From contig RHGE01000053.1 in the NCBI GenBank assembly GCA_004296775.1, positions 361 through 41,376 of the forward strand: DNA of 41,016 bases, in the 5' to 3' direction. Every line of letters starts with the position of its first letter. Position 1 is the stretch's first letter. Shown in pieces: positions 25,570-34,188 of the stretch. The notes under the pieces were generated by a model. That model made no database searches, had not been told where the DNA came from, and was given only the letters and a program-made list of their open reading frames with translations. Origin of the DNA: Marinilabiliaceae bacterium JC017. GTDB lineage: Bacteria; Bacteroidota; Bacteroidia; Bacteroidales; Marinilabiliaceae. The translations under genes were made by a program, and so were the position numbers.

Positions 25570-27918
25570 TTATCGGATTATCACAGCATTTTCCGGACAT
25601 ATTTGTTTACAGACGTCACACCTGATGCACTTTTGCGGATCAATCTCATGCCTTTGATAAGGCCTGGAGATAATGGCATCAGCAGGACATCTCTGAACAC
25701 AGTTGGTGCAACCAATACAGTCCGATGTTATTTCATAGGTTATTAAATCCTTGCATTTCCCGGCAGGACAAACACCATTAATATGGGCTTCATACTCTTC
25801 CCTGAAATACCTTAAGGTGGTTAATACCGGATTTGGAGCCGTTTGTCCCAGTCCGCAGAGGCTTGACTTTTTAACATTGACAGCCAACTGCTCCAAAGTA
25901 TCCAGATCTTCCGGACGTCCTTTCCCACTGCTTATCTTATCCAGTAAATCCAGCATTCTTCTGGTTCCGATGCGGCAAAACGTACATTTACCACAGGACT
26001 CATCCCGGGTGAAAGCAAGGAAGTATCGGGCAATATCCACCATGCAATCGGTCTCATCCAGCACCACCAGCCCCCCGGAACCCATCATGGCTCCGGCACC
26101 GGACAAAGCCTCATAGTCAATGGGAGTATCAGCCATGGAGGCAGGAATACAGCCCCCGGAAGGTCCGCCAATCAAAACCGCTTTAAAACGTTTCCCGTTG
26201 GGTATGCCACCTCCTATCTCTTCCACAATCTTTCGGATGGTAATACCCATGGGGACTTCAATTAATCCTCCCCGGTTAATCTTACCAGCCAACGCAAACA
26301 CCTTGGTTCCGGGACTGGACGCCGTCCCTATTTTATTAAAACGACCGGCTCCGTTTCGCATGATCCAGGGAACCAACGACAAGGTCTCTGTATTATTAAT
26401 CAAAGTGGGCTGGTTCCATAAACCCTTTTCAGCAGGATAAGGCGGACGCATTAACGGTACCCCTCGCCGGCCTTCCAATGAAGCAATCAATGCCGTTTCC
26501 TCTCCGCATACAAAAGCCCCGGCTCCTTCAAAAACCTTAACCTTGAATGAAAAGGACGTGCCCAGGATATTCTCCCCGAGCAATCCTTCCTGTTCACACC
26601 TGGCAATGGCTTCCCTGATCCGCTTTACCGACAAAGGGTATTCCGACCGGATATAGAAAATACCTTCACCTGCACCCACTGCATAGGCCGCAATGATCAT
26701 CCCTTCAAGTACCCTGAATGGAAAGGATTCCAGCAACATCCGGTCCATAAAAGCCCCCGGGTCCCCTTCATCTCCATTGCATATCACATATTTAGTCTTC
26801 GAAGCCGCCCTGTTCACCATACGCCACTTTTTGGCTGCCGGAAAACCAGCACCTCCCCTGCCTCGCAGGCCACTCACTTCCAACTCATCAATTATTTCAT
26901 CGGGCGTTCGCCCGGTCAAGCAATCTTTTAATGCTTCAAAACCTTCAAACCTTTTATATTCATCAATATCAGAGGGCATCATTTTGCCAAGGTATTCCGT
27001 GGCGATATTCACCTGTCCCTTGTTGTATTCATAAATGGGAGAATCCACCTCATCAGCCAAAAAAGGGCGGGCCGATTCAGGAATATCCCGAAACACGTAG
27101 CGCTCAACCGAATGATGAAACCGGTTCTGCACCCGATCCAACAATTTGACCGATTTGAAATGCCGCTGTACAATTTCCCGCACTTCATGGATCTTTATTC
27201 GGGTATAATAAACCGTATCCTCTCCTGGTTTATGAATTTCCATCATGGGCACCTGGTTGCACACACCTACGCACCCCACCTGTTTCACGGCCACATTAAT
27301 TTTGCTTTTCTGAAGCACCTTATCCAACTCTTCCTTCACCTTTAAGTTGCCCCCTGCCACACAACAAGAGTCAAGCCCGATACGGATTTCACCCTGTGGC
27401 AATCCCTTTTCAGAGAGTGTCCTGATTTCTTTATCAGGAGTGGTGTTCTCTTTAGAAAGAAAATCATCGAGTATATCTGCCACCTTGCCACTTTCAACCA
27501 GGCCATATATCACCTGGTCAATCTGAACCACCGGGGCGATGGCACAACATCCCAGGCAAGCCACCTCTTCAACGGTAAAAAGGCCATCAGCATCCGTATC
27601 CTCCTGCTCCGGAATATTCAATGTCCGCTTGAATACTTCAAAGATCCTGCCGGCACCCTTCACATGACAGGCTGTACCAATACACACTTTAATAATGTGT
27701 TTCCCCACAGGCTTATGCCGGAACCGTGAATAAAAAGTTGAAACCCCCTGAATCCGCGCCGGTGTGATATCGGTGTTTTGGCAAACGCGTTTCAGAACGT
27801 CCCCGGATAAATAATTGAATTCACTTTGCAAGGCCTGTAACACAGGAATAACCTGGTCGGCAGACTTCCCTTTTTCTGCAATAATCTGGTCTACTCTATC
27901 AATTGTTTCCTTATCCAT
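25570..27918 (-). CDS. NuoE-NuoF fusion, NADH-oxidising flavoprotein of bifurcating-hydrogenase/transhydrogenase type
   Basis: 782 residues. Residues 1-155 are NuoE-like (thioredoxin-fold [2Fe-2S], ligands C79, C84, C121, C125). Residues about 175-260 are a second thioredoxin-like [2Fe-2S] region (C185, C216, C220). Residues about 285-700 are NuoF: GRGGAGFP (353-360, FMN/NADH), NGDEGDPGAFMDR (381-393) and the [4Fe-4S] set CGKCTFC (642-648) with C688. The C-terminus has two more [4Fe-4S] motifs (C734, 737, 740, 744; C764, 767, 770, 774). Extra N- and C-terminal clusters are characteristic of HydB/HndC/StnB subunits rather than complex I NuoF. It would oxidise NADH in the cytoplasm and pass electrons to the GltD-like partner. 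Start and stop are each 1 nt from neighbours (TAAnATG). Confidence 0.9.
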   Translation of the reverse strand: MDKETIDRVDQIIAEKGKSADQVIPVLQALQSEFNYLSGDVLKRVCQNTDITPARIQGVSTFYSRFRHKPVGKHIIKVCIGTACHVKGAGRIFEVFKRTLNIPEQEDTDADGLFTVEEVACLGCCAIAPVVQIDQVIYGLVESGKVADILDDFLSKENTTPDKEIRTLSEKGLPQGEIRIGLDSCCVAGGNLKVKEELDKVLQKSKINVAVKQVGCVGVCNQVPMMEIHKPGEDTVYYTRIKIHEVREIVQRHFKSVKLLDRVQNRFHHSVERYVFRDIPESARPFLADEVDSPIYEYNKGQVNIATEYLGKMMPSDIDEYKRFEGFEALKDCLTGRTPDEIIDELEVSGLRGRGGAGFPAAKKWRMVNRAASKTKYVICNGDEGDPGAFMDRMLLESFPFRVLEGMIIAAYAVGAGEGIFYIRSEYPLSVKRIREAIARCEQEGLLGENILGTSFSFKVKVFEGAGAFVCGEETALIASLEGRRGVPLMRPPYPAEKGLWNQPTLINNTETLSLVPWIMRNGAGRFNKIGTASSPGTKVFALAGKINRGGLIEVPMGITIRKIVEEIGGGIPNGKRFKAVLIGGPSGGCIPASMADTPIDYEALSGAGAMMGSGGLVVLDETDCMVDIARYFLAFTRDESCGKCTFCRIGTRRMLDLLDKISSGKGRPEDLDTLEQLAVNVKKSSLCGLGQTAPNPVLTTLRYFREEYEAHINGVCPAGKCKDLITYEITSDCIGCTNCVQRCPADAIISRPYQRHEIDPQKCIRCDVCKQICPENAVIIR

Positions 27919-27919
27919 G

Positions 27920-29809
27920 TTATTTCCCTATACAATAAAGATTCTTGCCGGCCCTGATATAAATATGTCCGTCGGAGAAAGCCGGGGTACATACTGACTT
28001 TTCTCCCAGGGAAGGATCTGACACCGCTACAAATTTGTTATCAGGTTTGAATATGTGCATGATACCATCCCGGTCCAGCAAGTATATTTTCCCATCCACC
28101 AAAACCGGCGAAGCATAGAATCCCTTGTCAAATTCTTTTTCCCAATACTGTTCCCCTGTTTTAGCATCGTAACAAACAACCAAACCATAACTTGTGGCCA
28201 CAAAAAGGTACTTCTCTGTTGCCACCGGACTTGGCACATCCGAAAGGTAATCTTCCGCCTCCCAAAGGATTTCCGGTTCGGGGCCAGCCTTAATAGCCAC
28301 CAGGCTGGCATATTCATTCAGTGCAAACACAATACCATCAGCATACGCCACCGAGGGCCCCACTTCACCCGACATACAGTCGAGTTTCCATAGTTCTTCG
28401 CCCGTTGAAGCATTATAGGAAGCGATGAAAGGATCGGCAGATAACAGAACCTCTGCCCCTTCTGTGGTACCCACCACCACGGGTGAGGCCCATGATATCT
28501 TCACTTTTCGTTCGGTCTTCCAAAGCGTTTCGCCTGTTTGAACTGCCAGCGCCATGACCTGGGCCGATTTCCGGTGATCGTATTGCACGATTAATTTATC
28601 CTCAACCATCACCAATGATGAAGAGTGTCCATAGTGATTGGATGGCACACCCAGGTTACGTGCCCACACCCGTTTTCCTTTCATGTCAACAGCTAAAACA
28701 TCCCCGTTGGAAAAGATGGCACATACCCGTTTCCCGTCTGTTGTAACTGACGCCGCTGCATGACCCGTATCGTCGGTAACACCAGGTGCTTTTGCCGGTG
28801 AGTCGGTAATATTATCTGCCTTAGCCGTCCAGACAACCTTTCCGGTTTTCCGGTTGAAACAATAGATCTCCCGGTTATTGGCGTCGGCCCCGGACAGAAA
28901 TACTTTATCTCCCCAAATAACCGGTGAATTATACCCATGCAAAGGAATCGATGTCTTCCAGAGTATGTTTTTCCCACTGGCTCCATCCCACTGCGTTGGA
29001 ATGTTGTTTTGATAGGCAATACCATTACCTCCCGGCCCCCTGAAGGAAGGATAGTTGACTTTCATCGCCTTCGTTGGATAATCAAATACTTTCTTAGAAA
29101 TAACCGGTTTACTGACCGCCTTCTTCTCCTCTATAATATTATTCTCTTCCTTCTCTTTAGTCGCTTTCGAAACTTCCGGTTTTTTCTCAACAACCTTAAC
29201 TTCCGCATCAGCAGCGGGTACTTCCTGAGGTTGTTCTGTTTCTTCACTGACACTGCTCTTTTCCCCAGGGATTACCATGTTACTTTTCGCATTGGAAGCA
29301 ATGGCGGCCTTCGCAAACTTGTTTTCCATCTCCTGATGGGTAACCACCGCTATGGCCAGGGTTACCAATACCAACCAGATTCCGCTTATGGCGACCCATC
29401 TTCGGGTTTTCTGTTGATAACGCAAAACATTGAATGGTTTTCCCGCCGGCACCTCCGGATCTGTTTTCGATCCCATACGAATCATCTGAAGAGCAATCAT
29501 TAATATGGCGATGCCCATTAGCAACAAGTAACCACCGAAACGAATCTGCCATTGATTGGTGAAATAAGCTTTACGAGCCAGTAAATCCAGCTCCCGGATC
29601 TCGGTCCGCAACTCATTATCATTGGGATGGTCACTCAAGCGTTCCACCAGTGAGTTAATCACCTCGGTATTCACAGGATCGAGCCGCTGCAGCTGGATAT
29701 AGTTGGCAATAACCAAAGAACAGATCACCAGCGAAAAGACACCGGCAACAAGGGCTACACCCCGCCACAAGCGCAATCGCCCGTTATCTGTGGTTGAATT
29801 ATTATTCAT
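27920..29809 (-). CDS. Membrane-anchored PQQ-like beta-propeller protein
   Basis: A 629-residue protein. Three hydrophobic helices (about 14-38, 88-111 and 136-157) sit at the N-terminus. A charged Glu/Lys/Val-rich linker of about 60 residues follows (VVEKKPEVSKATKEKEENN region). A PQQ-type propeller follows from about 255, opening SFRGPGGNGIAYQNNIPTQW and containing blades such as VFLSGADANNREIYCFNRKTGK. The layout implies a membrane base with the propeller held out, most likely on the periplasmic side. Its stop overlaps closely with the NuoEF start (1 nt), directly linking the propeller to NADH oxidation. No CxxCH motif is present. Confidence 0.85.
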   Translation of the reverse strand: MNNNSTTDNGRLRLWRGVALVAGVFSLVICSLVIANYIQLQRLDPVNTEVINSLVERLSDHPNDNELRTEIRELDLLARKAYFTNQWQIRFGGYLLLMGIAILMIALQMIRMGSKTDPEVPAGKPFNVLRYQQKTRRWVAISGIWLVLVTLAIAVVTHQEMENKFAKAAIASNAKSNMVIPGEKSSVSEETEQPQEVPAADAEVKVVEKKPEVSKATKEKEENNIIEEKKAVSKPVISKKVFDYPTKAMKVNYPSFRGPGGNGIAYQNNIPTQWDGASGKNILWKTSIPLHGYNSPVIWGDKVFLSGADANNREIYCFNRKTGKVVWTAKADNITDSPAKAPGVTDDTGHAAASVTTDGKRVCAIFSNGDVLAVDMKGKRVWARNLGVPSNHYGHSSSLVMVEDKLIVQYDHRKSAQVMALAVQTGETLWKTERKVKISWASPVVVGTTEGAEVLLSADPFIASYNASTGEELWKLDCMSGEVGPSVAYADGIVFALNEYASLVAIKAGPEPEILWEAEDYLSDVPSPVATEKYLFVATSYGLVVCYDAKTGEQYWEKEFDKGFYASPVLVDGKIYLLDRDGIMHIFKPDNKFVAVSDPSLGEKSVCTPAFSDGHIYIRAGKNLYCIGK

Positions 29810-29876
29810 GTGTTTATTTTTTTATTTTTCATGACCACGTTAAACTTCCAAAAGACAATCATCATCCTGTATTCTT

Positions 29877-31163
29877 TTATCTATTCTTAATATCCTTCAC
29901 TGAAACCGGACAATACGCCAGGCATCGGGCACAACTGACACATTCTCCCTTATGTGGAGAATACTCTTCCCGGTAACGAAATACCGACAAACCGGTCAGG
30001 GTAAGACCGAAAACAAGACCAATAAAACCACCCAATATCCAGCCGCCCCAGTAGAATTCCCTGACCAACCCGGCCGCTTCCGAATAAAGTTCTTCCACCG
30101 GCTTGCCCGATGATCTAAAGGCGGTAACCTCATCAGACGCTTCCCCACTATTATTATCCTTCCCGGCAAGGAGCTCATGGGCCAGCTGTACTTTAGGGTT
30201 AACCGCAGAAAGACGTTCATGAAAATTGGCACCGGTCCACCCCCCAAGCACAACCATGGCAGGCAGAACAAAGCTCAACAACATAAAACGTTTCACGGCA
30301 GTTGGCCGGCTCTCCATATTTTTCTCCGTCATTGGTTTTTGAATGGCACCCACCGGACAGGCATTTTCACACAGTCGACACTGGGTACAGGAAGCAGGTG
30401 AGATGGTGAGATGGTATTTTGACACCCGGCTGACCCAACTGAGCAACACCCCATAAGGGCACAAGAACCGGCAGTAAGGCCGTGCCACAAACAGACTGAC
30501 AAATAGAAATATCCCGCCAATAATGAACATGGTAAAGGTGGCATCGAAACGAAATATCCCAATAAAGGGATCGTACCGGCAAATGATAAAATCGGTAGCC
30601 GTAGCCGCATACAATATGGCTAGTCCCAGGTATAAGAAGGGGATCAACCCCAACAATTTCTGTAACCACTTTTTTAGTAGTAATGGCCGCAACAGGATGA
30701 GATCCTGAAGGGCGCCAAACGGACACACCCCGGCACAGAAAGTACGGCCAAAGAACAGGGTGAAAACAACAGGGATCACAAAGAAGGCCAAAGCCGATAA
30801 TGGAATGCTATACTCAGGACGGAAAAGTGCCAGCGTGATATTCTGAAGTGATCCCACCGAACAGACACATCCCTGCCGAAAGAAACCAAAGTATAAGAGT
30901 GAGAAAACCGAAACCCACGTTACCCCCCTTCGGGAACGCTTCTTTAGAATCAGCCAGGAGATCAAAGCCAACGCCCCGATTAATATCAATATATCCAGGT
31001 AAGCCAGGAAATCAGCCCTGGCGGCAGGCACCGTGGTGACGGGCTGCGTATAACCCGACTCAAACTCCGGTTTGGGAAAACGCTGCTGTTGTTGCGCCCC
31101 TACTTCCACTCCCTGCAGACACATGGCAATAAACAACGTTATCAAGGTCAACCATTTCTTCAT
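29877..31163 (-). CDS. NapH/NosR-like membrane polyferredoxin
   Basis: A 428-residue multi-spanning protein. A signal-like N-terminus (LTLITLFIAMCLQG) is followed by membrane helices near 55-73, 84-95, 118-138, 170-190 and 208-226. Cysteines: C99/C101 (CVCSVG), CAGVCP (143-148), C195 in CRYDPF, CRFLCP (231-236), ferredoxin motif CTQCRLCENACP (259-270), and a C-terminal CVSCARCLAYCP motif. CxxxCP pairs and CRYDPF are typical of NapH, NosR and CcoG-type proteins that carry electrons across or along the membrane. It probably links quinol or cytoplasmic ferredoxin to periplasmic partners in this cluster. It starts the operon segment following the conserved module at 31201-31337 and is followed by the propeller/NADH genes. 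Confidence 0.86.
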   Translation of the reverse strand: MKKWLTLITLFIAMCLQGVEVGAQQQQRFPKPEFESGYTQPVTTVPAARADFLAYLDILILIGALALISWLILKKRSRRGVTWVSVFSLLYFGFFRQGCVCSVGSLQNITLALFRPEYSIPLSALAFFVIPVVFTLFFGRTFCAGVCPFGALQDLILLRPLLLKKWLQKLLGLIPFLYLGLAILYAATATDFIICRYDPFIGIFRFDATFTMFIIGGIFLFVSLFVARPYCRFLCPYGVLLSWVSRVSKYHLTISPASCTQCRLCENACPVGAIQKPMTEKNMESRPTAVKRFMLLSFVLPAMVVLGGWTGANFHERLSAVNPKVQLAHELLAGKDNNSGEASDEVTAFRSSGKPVEELYSEAAGLVREFYWGGWILGGFIGLVFGLTLTGLSVFRYREEYSPHKGECVSCARCLAYCPVSVKDIKNR

Positions 31164-31200
31164 TACTTCTTTTTCTTGGTTTTATTATTAATCTCTTTCC

Positions 31201-31337
31201 TCAATAGATCGTTAGATTTTAGATCAGACCTTAAACTGATTTACATCATCCTTGCTTTTAAGCCTCTAAAAGTTTTAACTACCCAATCAGCACAAACCGT
31301 TCTTCAGTTCATTACAAAAGGTTAACGACCTATTGTT
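31201..31337 (-). promoter_or_regulatory. Conserved intergenic module, copy 2 (shared with 18593-18732)
   Basis: 31337-31292 aligns over 46 nt with 18732-18687, and 31218-31201 carries the identical AATCTAACGATCTATTGA block. The 5' end of the module overlaps the stop codon of the Tat ferredoxin gene. It lies 38 nt before the polyferredoxin start, so it is a candidate leader for 29877-31163. Confidence 0.45.
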
Positions 31338-31896
31338 TCTTATAACCGGTAAACAAATAGGGTTCATCAGCAGGCACACGGGTAAAGGCATTGGATGGAC
31401 AAGCTGTGGCAACGGTACATTGATTACAGTTTTTACACAAATCGTGGTTCACCTGTAACTGAAGCGAGCCATTACCAAAAGCCCCGCATCCCTTCACACA
31501 AATACCGCACCCGATGCATAACTCTTCATCAATCTCATATTGAAAAAACGGATCCTCCACATATTTGCGTTTAATGGCACCAGTTGGGCAAAGTTGATTT
31601 TCAGCACCAGTTGTTAATTCTTTGGAATTGGGTCGGAAGTACCCGCCACATAAATCACAATACCCACACATGTCATAAACATGAATACACTTGATCGCCG
31701 AAGGTGTCATCACACAGTTGGTAGCGCACTTGCCGCATTGGGTACATTTGGTTGGATCCAGCTGCCATACCGTGTCTTTAGCAACAATCTTATTGGTTAA
31801 TCCCCCCACAAGCCCCGTCACTCCCACAGCAACAGAGTACCTGTAACATTTATTAATAAACTCACGACGATTGGTTTTCTTTCCGGAATGATCCAT
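31330..31896 (-). CDS. Tat-exported multi-cluster ferredoxin (NapG/DmsB-like)
   Basis: 188 residues from the ATG at 31896 (a TTG two codons upstream also opens the frame). The twin-arginine signal is TNRREFI (8-14), followed by a hydrophobic stretch SVAVGVTGLVGGLTNKIVA. Cysteines: 51, 54, 57, 61 (CTQCGKCATNC); 70, 77, 80, 83; 103; 127, 130, 133, 137 (CIGCGICVKGC); 154, 157, 160, 166 (CKNCNQCTVATAC). This allows about four [4Fe-4S] clusters. It resembles NapG/periplasmic ferredoxins working with NapH. The terminal electron acceptor is not in the window. It is 10 nt downstream of the small Tat protein gene, in the same operon. Confidence 0.88.
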   Translation of the reverse strand: MDHSGKKTNRREFINKCYRYSVAVGVTGLVGGLTNKIVAKDTVWQLDPTKCTQCGKCATNCVMTPSAIKCIHVYDMCGYCDLCGGYFRPNSKELTTGAENQLCPTGAIKRKYVEDPFFQYEIDEELCIGCGICVKGCGAFGNGSLQLQVNHDLCKNCNQCTVATACPSNAFTRVPADEPYLFTGYKKQ

Positions 31897-31906
31897 ACTC
31901 AAACTA

Positions 31907-32122
31907 CTATATTAATGACTGACGTTTCCTGAACATATCTGATTGGGGCAACCGACATTCATTTAACTTCTTACAATCTCTACATATAAAATTAAACCGA
32001 CAGGGTGCAAGCCCGTTCTTGCGCTCCCGATAAATCAAGAGACCACTGACACAGGCCAGGCCTCCCAGAATAAGACTCCGGGCGGCTCCCTTAATAAATG
32101 CTCTTCTATTCACCATTGCCAT
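31907..32122 (-). CDS. Small Tat-signal protein with four-cysteine motif, function unknown
   Basis: 71 residues. The twin-arginine signal (VNRRAFIKGAARS, then LILGGLACVSGLLIY) occupies residues 4-31. The mature part of about 36 residues has C41, C47, C50 and C56 (Cx5Cx2Cx5C), enough to hold one Fe-S cluster or zinc, and a basic tail. I know no characterised family matching it. It lies 4 nt from both neighbours, the Tat ferredoxin and a radical SAM gene, so it is firmly within the operon. It may be a mini-ferredoxin, an assembly factor, or a substrate of the adjacent radical SAM enzyme; none of these is established. Confidence 0.75.
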   Translation of the reverse strand: MAMVNRRAFIKGAARSLILGGLACVSGLLIYRERKNGLAPCRFNFICRDCKKLNECRLPQSDMFRKRQSLI

Positions 32123-32126
32123 ATTA

Positions 32127-33146
32127 TTAAGCGCAACAACCTTTTTCTGTTACCAAACCCGATGGCGATCTATTACCATCTTCGTCCATCTGCCAATGAT
32201 ATCCCCCTTCCGCCAACATCTCCCAGGCCACATCAGGGGTAAAACCTCTATTCTGTTCGGTATTACTGTTGACATCTCTCGGATTGGCACCTACTTCAGC
32301 ATAAAGTTGATTGATACCGGCAATCACCCCCATTTGTATGGGTTCATGCACATTCATTGACCGGCCCGGATTCACAACAATATTGGTGACTGCTGCAATC
32401 TTGGTTAGTTCCATGGCAGTGATTTTCCCCCTGGCAGCCAGTGGCGTACCCGGCACCGGAATCCGGCGCATCACGGCCATCACATCAATCTTCAGATCCC
32501 GGGCCCGCTTAATCTCCGTGAGAAGCTCTTCATAAGAATGTTCCGGGCCAATGGGTTCAATACAATAATACACATCCAATCCTGCCTGTTGGGCTGCCGC
32601 AATTGACTTTTCCCGGTCCACCGTTTGGGCATTGGTATCAATCCCCTCGCGCAACCGATTAATATGATAGACGCCGGTAAGCCCTACCTCTTTAAGCTTC
32701 CGGGCAAATGGTTCATCAAAGTCCCCGATATTGGCCACAAACTTCTGCTCATCCCGAAGCAATGGTTTTACCTCTGCTGCTATCTGCAGAAAACGATTCA
32801 TGGAAAAATCGGCTGTAGTCATCAGGAAAAGATCATCAATCTTCTGTGCCTGCAACCTTAACACCTCTTCCTTAACAACAGCAACATCCTTTTGAAACCG
32901 GCCATCGAGGGAATAATGATCATGCCCCATGGAACAAAACAGGCAATTGACCGAGCAGGGCTCCGCATTGAGTCCTATTTGGGTAAAAACATACCCCCGG
33001 GTGCCAAACTTGCGCCGGCTTAAGGTGTTGGAAACCGCCAGCAGTCTATAAAAATCCTTTGATGTCGTATCAATTGAGAGTAGTTCAATAATTTCGGCAT
33101 CATTTAAATTGAAGTCGCCTCCTTCTATTTTATTAATTGCCTTCAT
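32127..33146 (-). CDS. Radical SAM protein, BioB/HydE/ThiH-like
   Basis: A 339-residue enzyme. The cluster motif CSVNCLFC (C64, C68, C71) lies in the YVFTQIGLNAEPC context, and TIM-barrel segments VYHINRLREGIDTNAQT and VYYCIEPIGPEHS match the BioB/HydE group. Its C-terminus (MNVHEPIQMGVIAGINQLYAEVGANPRD) corresponds to the BATS domain. The C-terminal GCCA could add metal ligands. Sulphur insertion or cofactor building is the usual chemistry, but the [2Fe-2S] donor ligands of true BioB are not evident, and no bio or hydrogenase genes are nearby. Its place beside the four-cysteine Tat protein and Tat ferredoxin suggests a role in maturing that redox module (inference). Confidence 0.82.
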   Translation of the reverse strand: MKAINKIEGGDFNLNDAEIIELLSIDTTSKDFYRLLAVSNTLSRRKFGTRGYVFTQIGLNAEPCSVNCLFCSMGHDHYSLDGRFQKDVAVVKEEVLRLQAQKIDDLFLMTTADFSMNRFLQIAAEVKPLLRDEQKFVANIGDFDEPFARKLKEVGLTGVYHINRLREGIDTNAQTVDREKSIAAAQQAGLDVYYCIEPIGPEHSYEELLTEIKRARDLKIDVMAVMRRIPVPGTPLAARGKITAMELTKIAAVTNIVVNPGRSMNVHEPIQMGVIAGINQLYAEVGANPRDVNSNTEQNRGFTPDVAWEMLAEGGYHWQMDEDGNRSPSGLVTEKGCCA

Positions 33147-33182
33147 ACCAAATATTTTATTGACAGACCAACGCTGGTCTGC

Positions 33183-34148
33183 TCATCCATTCTTCTGAAA
33201 TATCCTGATCAACCCTTTTACCGGATCCAGAATAATTATCCGGTCGCCGGAATCCACGGCAATATCCAATCCCCTGGTGCCGGGCTCAAATTGTGCCGGT
33301 GGAGCCACTACACATTTAAAGTCGCCCGAAGGCAGATGCACCTTCACCCGCTCCAGTCCTTTTTCGCTGGTAACAAATGAGCCGTTGGAGAGAATGGCCA
33401 TATGAGAAGGATTACAGCACCCGCTGAAACCATCAAGATGCATGGAAGTGCGCGTCCAGGATGAAATAGGGTTGCCTGCTTCATCATAAGACTCCAGGGA
33501 GTGTCGACCGGGATTCACGACCCAAAGCTCCTCTTCACGGCCGATGGCCAAATCGAAATAGGGACTTGGCACGAAAAAGCCGGGGATACCCTTATCAAGG
33601 TTTTTTCTTCCGATAGAGTTTTTGAATTTGCCCTCCCGGTTGTAATGATGAACCAGCCATTTACCGGCATCGGCCACAAAGACACCGGCACCGGACACCG
33701 CAATACTGGTGATAACACTCTCCACATCATAACAGTCCCACCGCTCAAGCAAGTGACCCGTTACGGTATAAACTTCTACATGATTCCCAACTCCCAGATA
33801 GATGTTACCCCGCGGCCCAATAGTAATGCAACGGGCTACTGCTCCAATATGAATAGTGGAATACAGCTCTCCCTCTTCATCGTACATCAACACTTTATCA
33901 TCGGCCGTAACATATATGCGATCCAGCGAATCGGTGGCAACACCCAATAAGTCTTTTGCAGGGGGAGTTATCTGGTGTATTTCGGAATAATCAATCAACG
34001 CCGGGTCCACCTGTCGTAATTGGTTGAGGTCATATTCATATGGCTTCTTCTTTGCGTCATCCGGCTCCATAAACAAATCATGACTCATCATGCCTATTGC
34101 AAAAAGCAACAGAAGAATAGAAAGCCCCAATAAAAATTTTTGTCCCAT
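33183..34148 (-). CDS. Membrane-anchored NHL-type six-bladed beta-propeller protein
   Basis: A 321-residue protein with an N-terminal membrane anchor (FLLGLSILLLLFAIGMM, about 5-21), then a propeller of NHL/SMP-30-like blades: LLGVATDSLDRIYVTADDKVLMYDEEG, CITIGPRGNIYLGVGNHVEVYT, GVFVADAGKWLVHHYNREG, DLAIGREEELWVVNPGRHSLESYDEAG and GLDIAVDSGDRIIILDPVKGLIRIF. A conserved FSGCCNPSHMAIL segment carries a Cys pair, as in NHL proteins with a GCCNP motif. Function is unknown; the fold usually binds ligands or partners. It lies 36 nt upstream of the radical SAM gene and 40 nt downstream of the propeller gene at 34189, in one operon. Confidence 0.82.
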   Translation of the reverse strand: MGQKFLLGLSILLLLFAIGMMSHDLFMEPDDAKKKPYEYDLNQLRQVDPALIDYSEIHQITPPAKDLLGVATDSLDRIYVTADDKVLMYDEEGELYSTIHIGAVARCITIGPRGNIYLGVGNHVEVYTVTGHLLERWDCYDVESVITSIAVSGAGVFVADAGKWLVHHYNREGKFKNSIGRKNLDKGIPGFFVPSPYFDLAIGREEELWVVNPGRHSLESYDEAGNPISSWTRTSMHLDGFSGCCNPSHMAILSNGSFVTSEKGLERVKVHLPSGDFKCVVAPPAQFEPGTRGLDIAVDSGDRIIILDPVKGLIRIFQKNG

Positions 34149-34188
34149 TATCAGCTATTTCCCTTTTATCTTTAAGCTATTACAACCA

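Noticed and set aside
25570-27918. Respiratory complex I subunits
   Set aside because: No membrane nuo genes are nearby, and the E-F fusion with extra terminal clusters fits hydrogenase/transhydrogenase-type subunits better.
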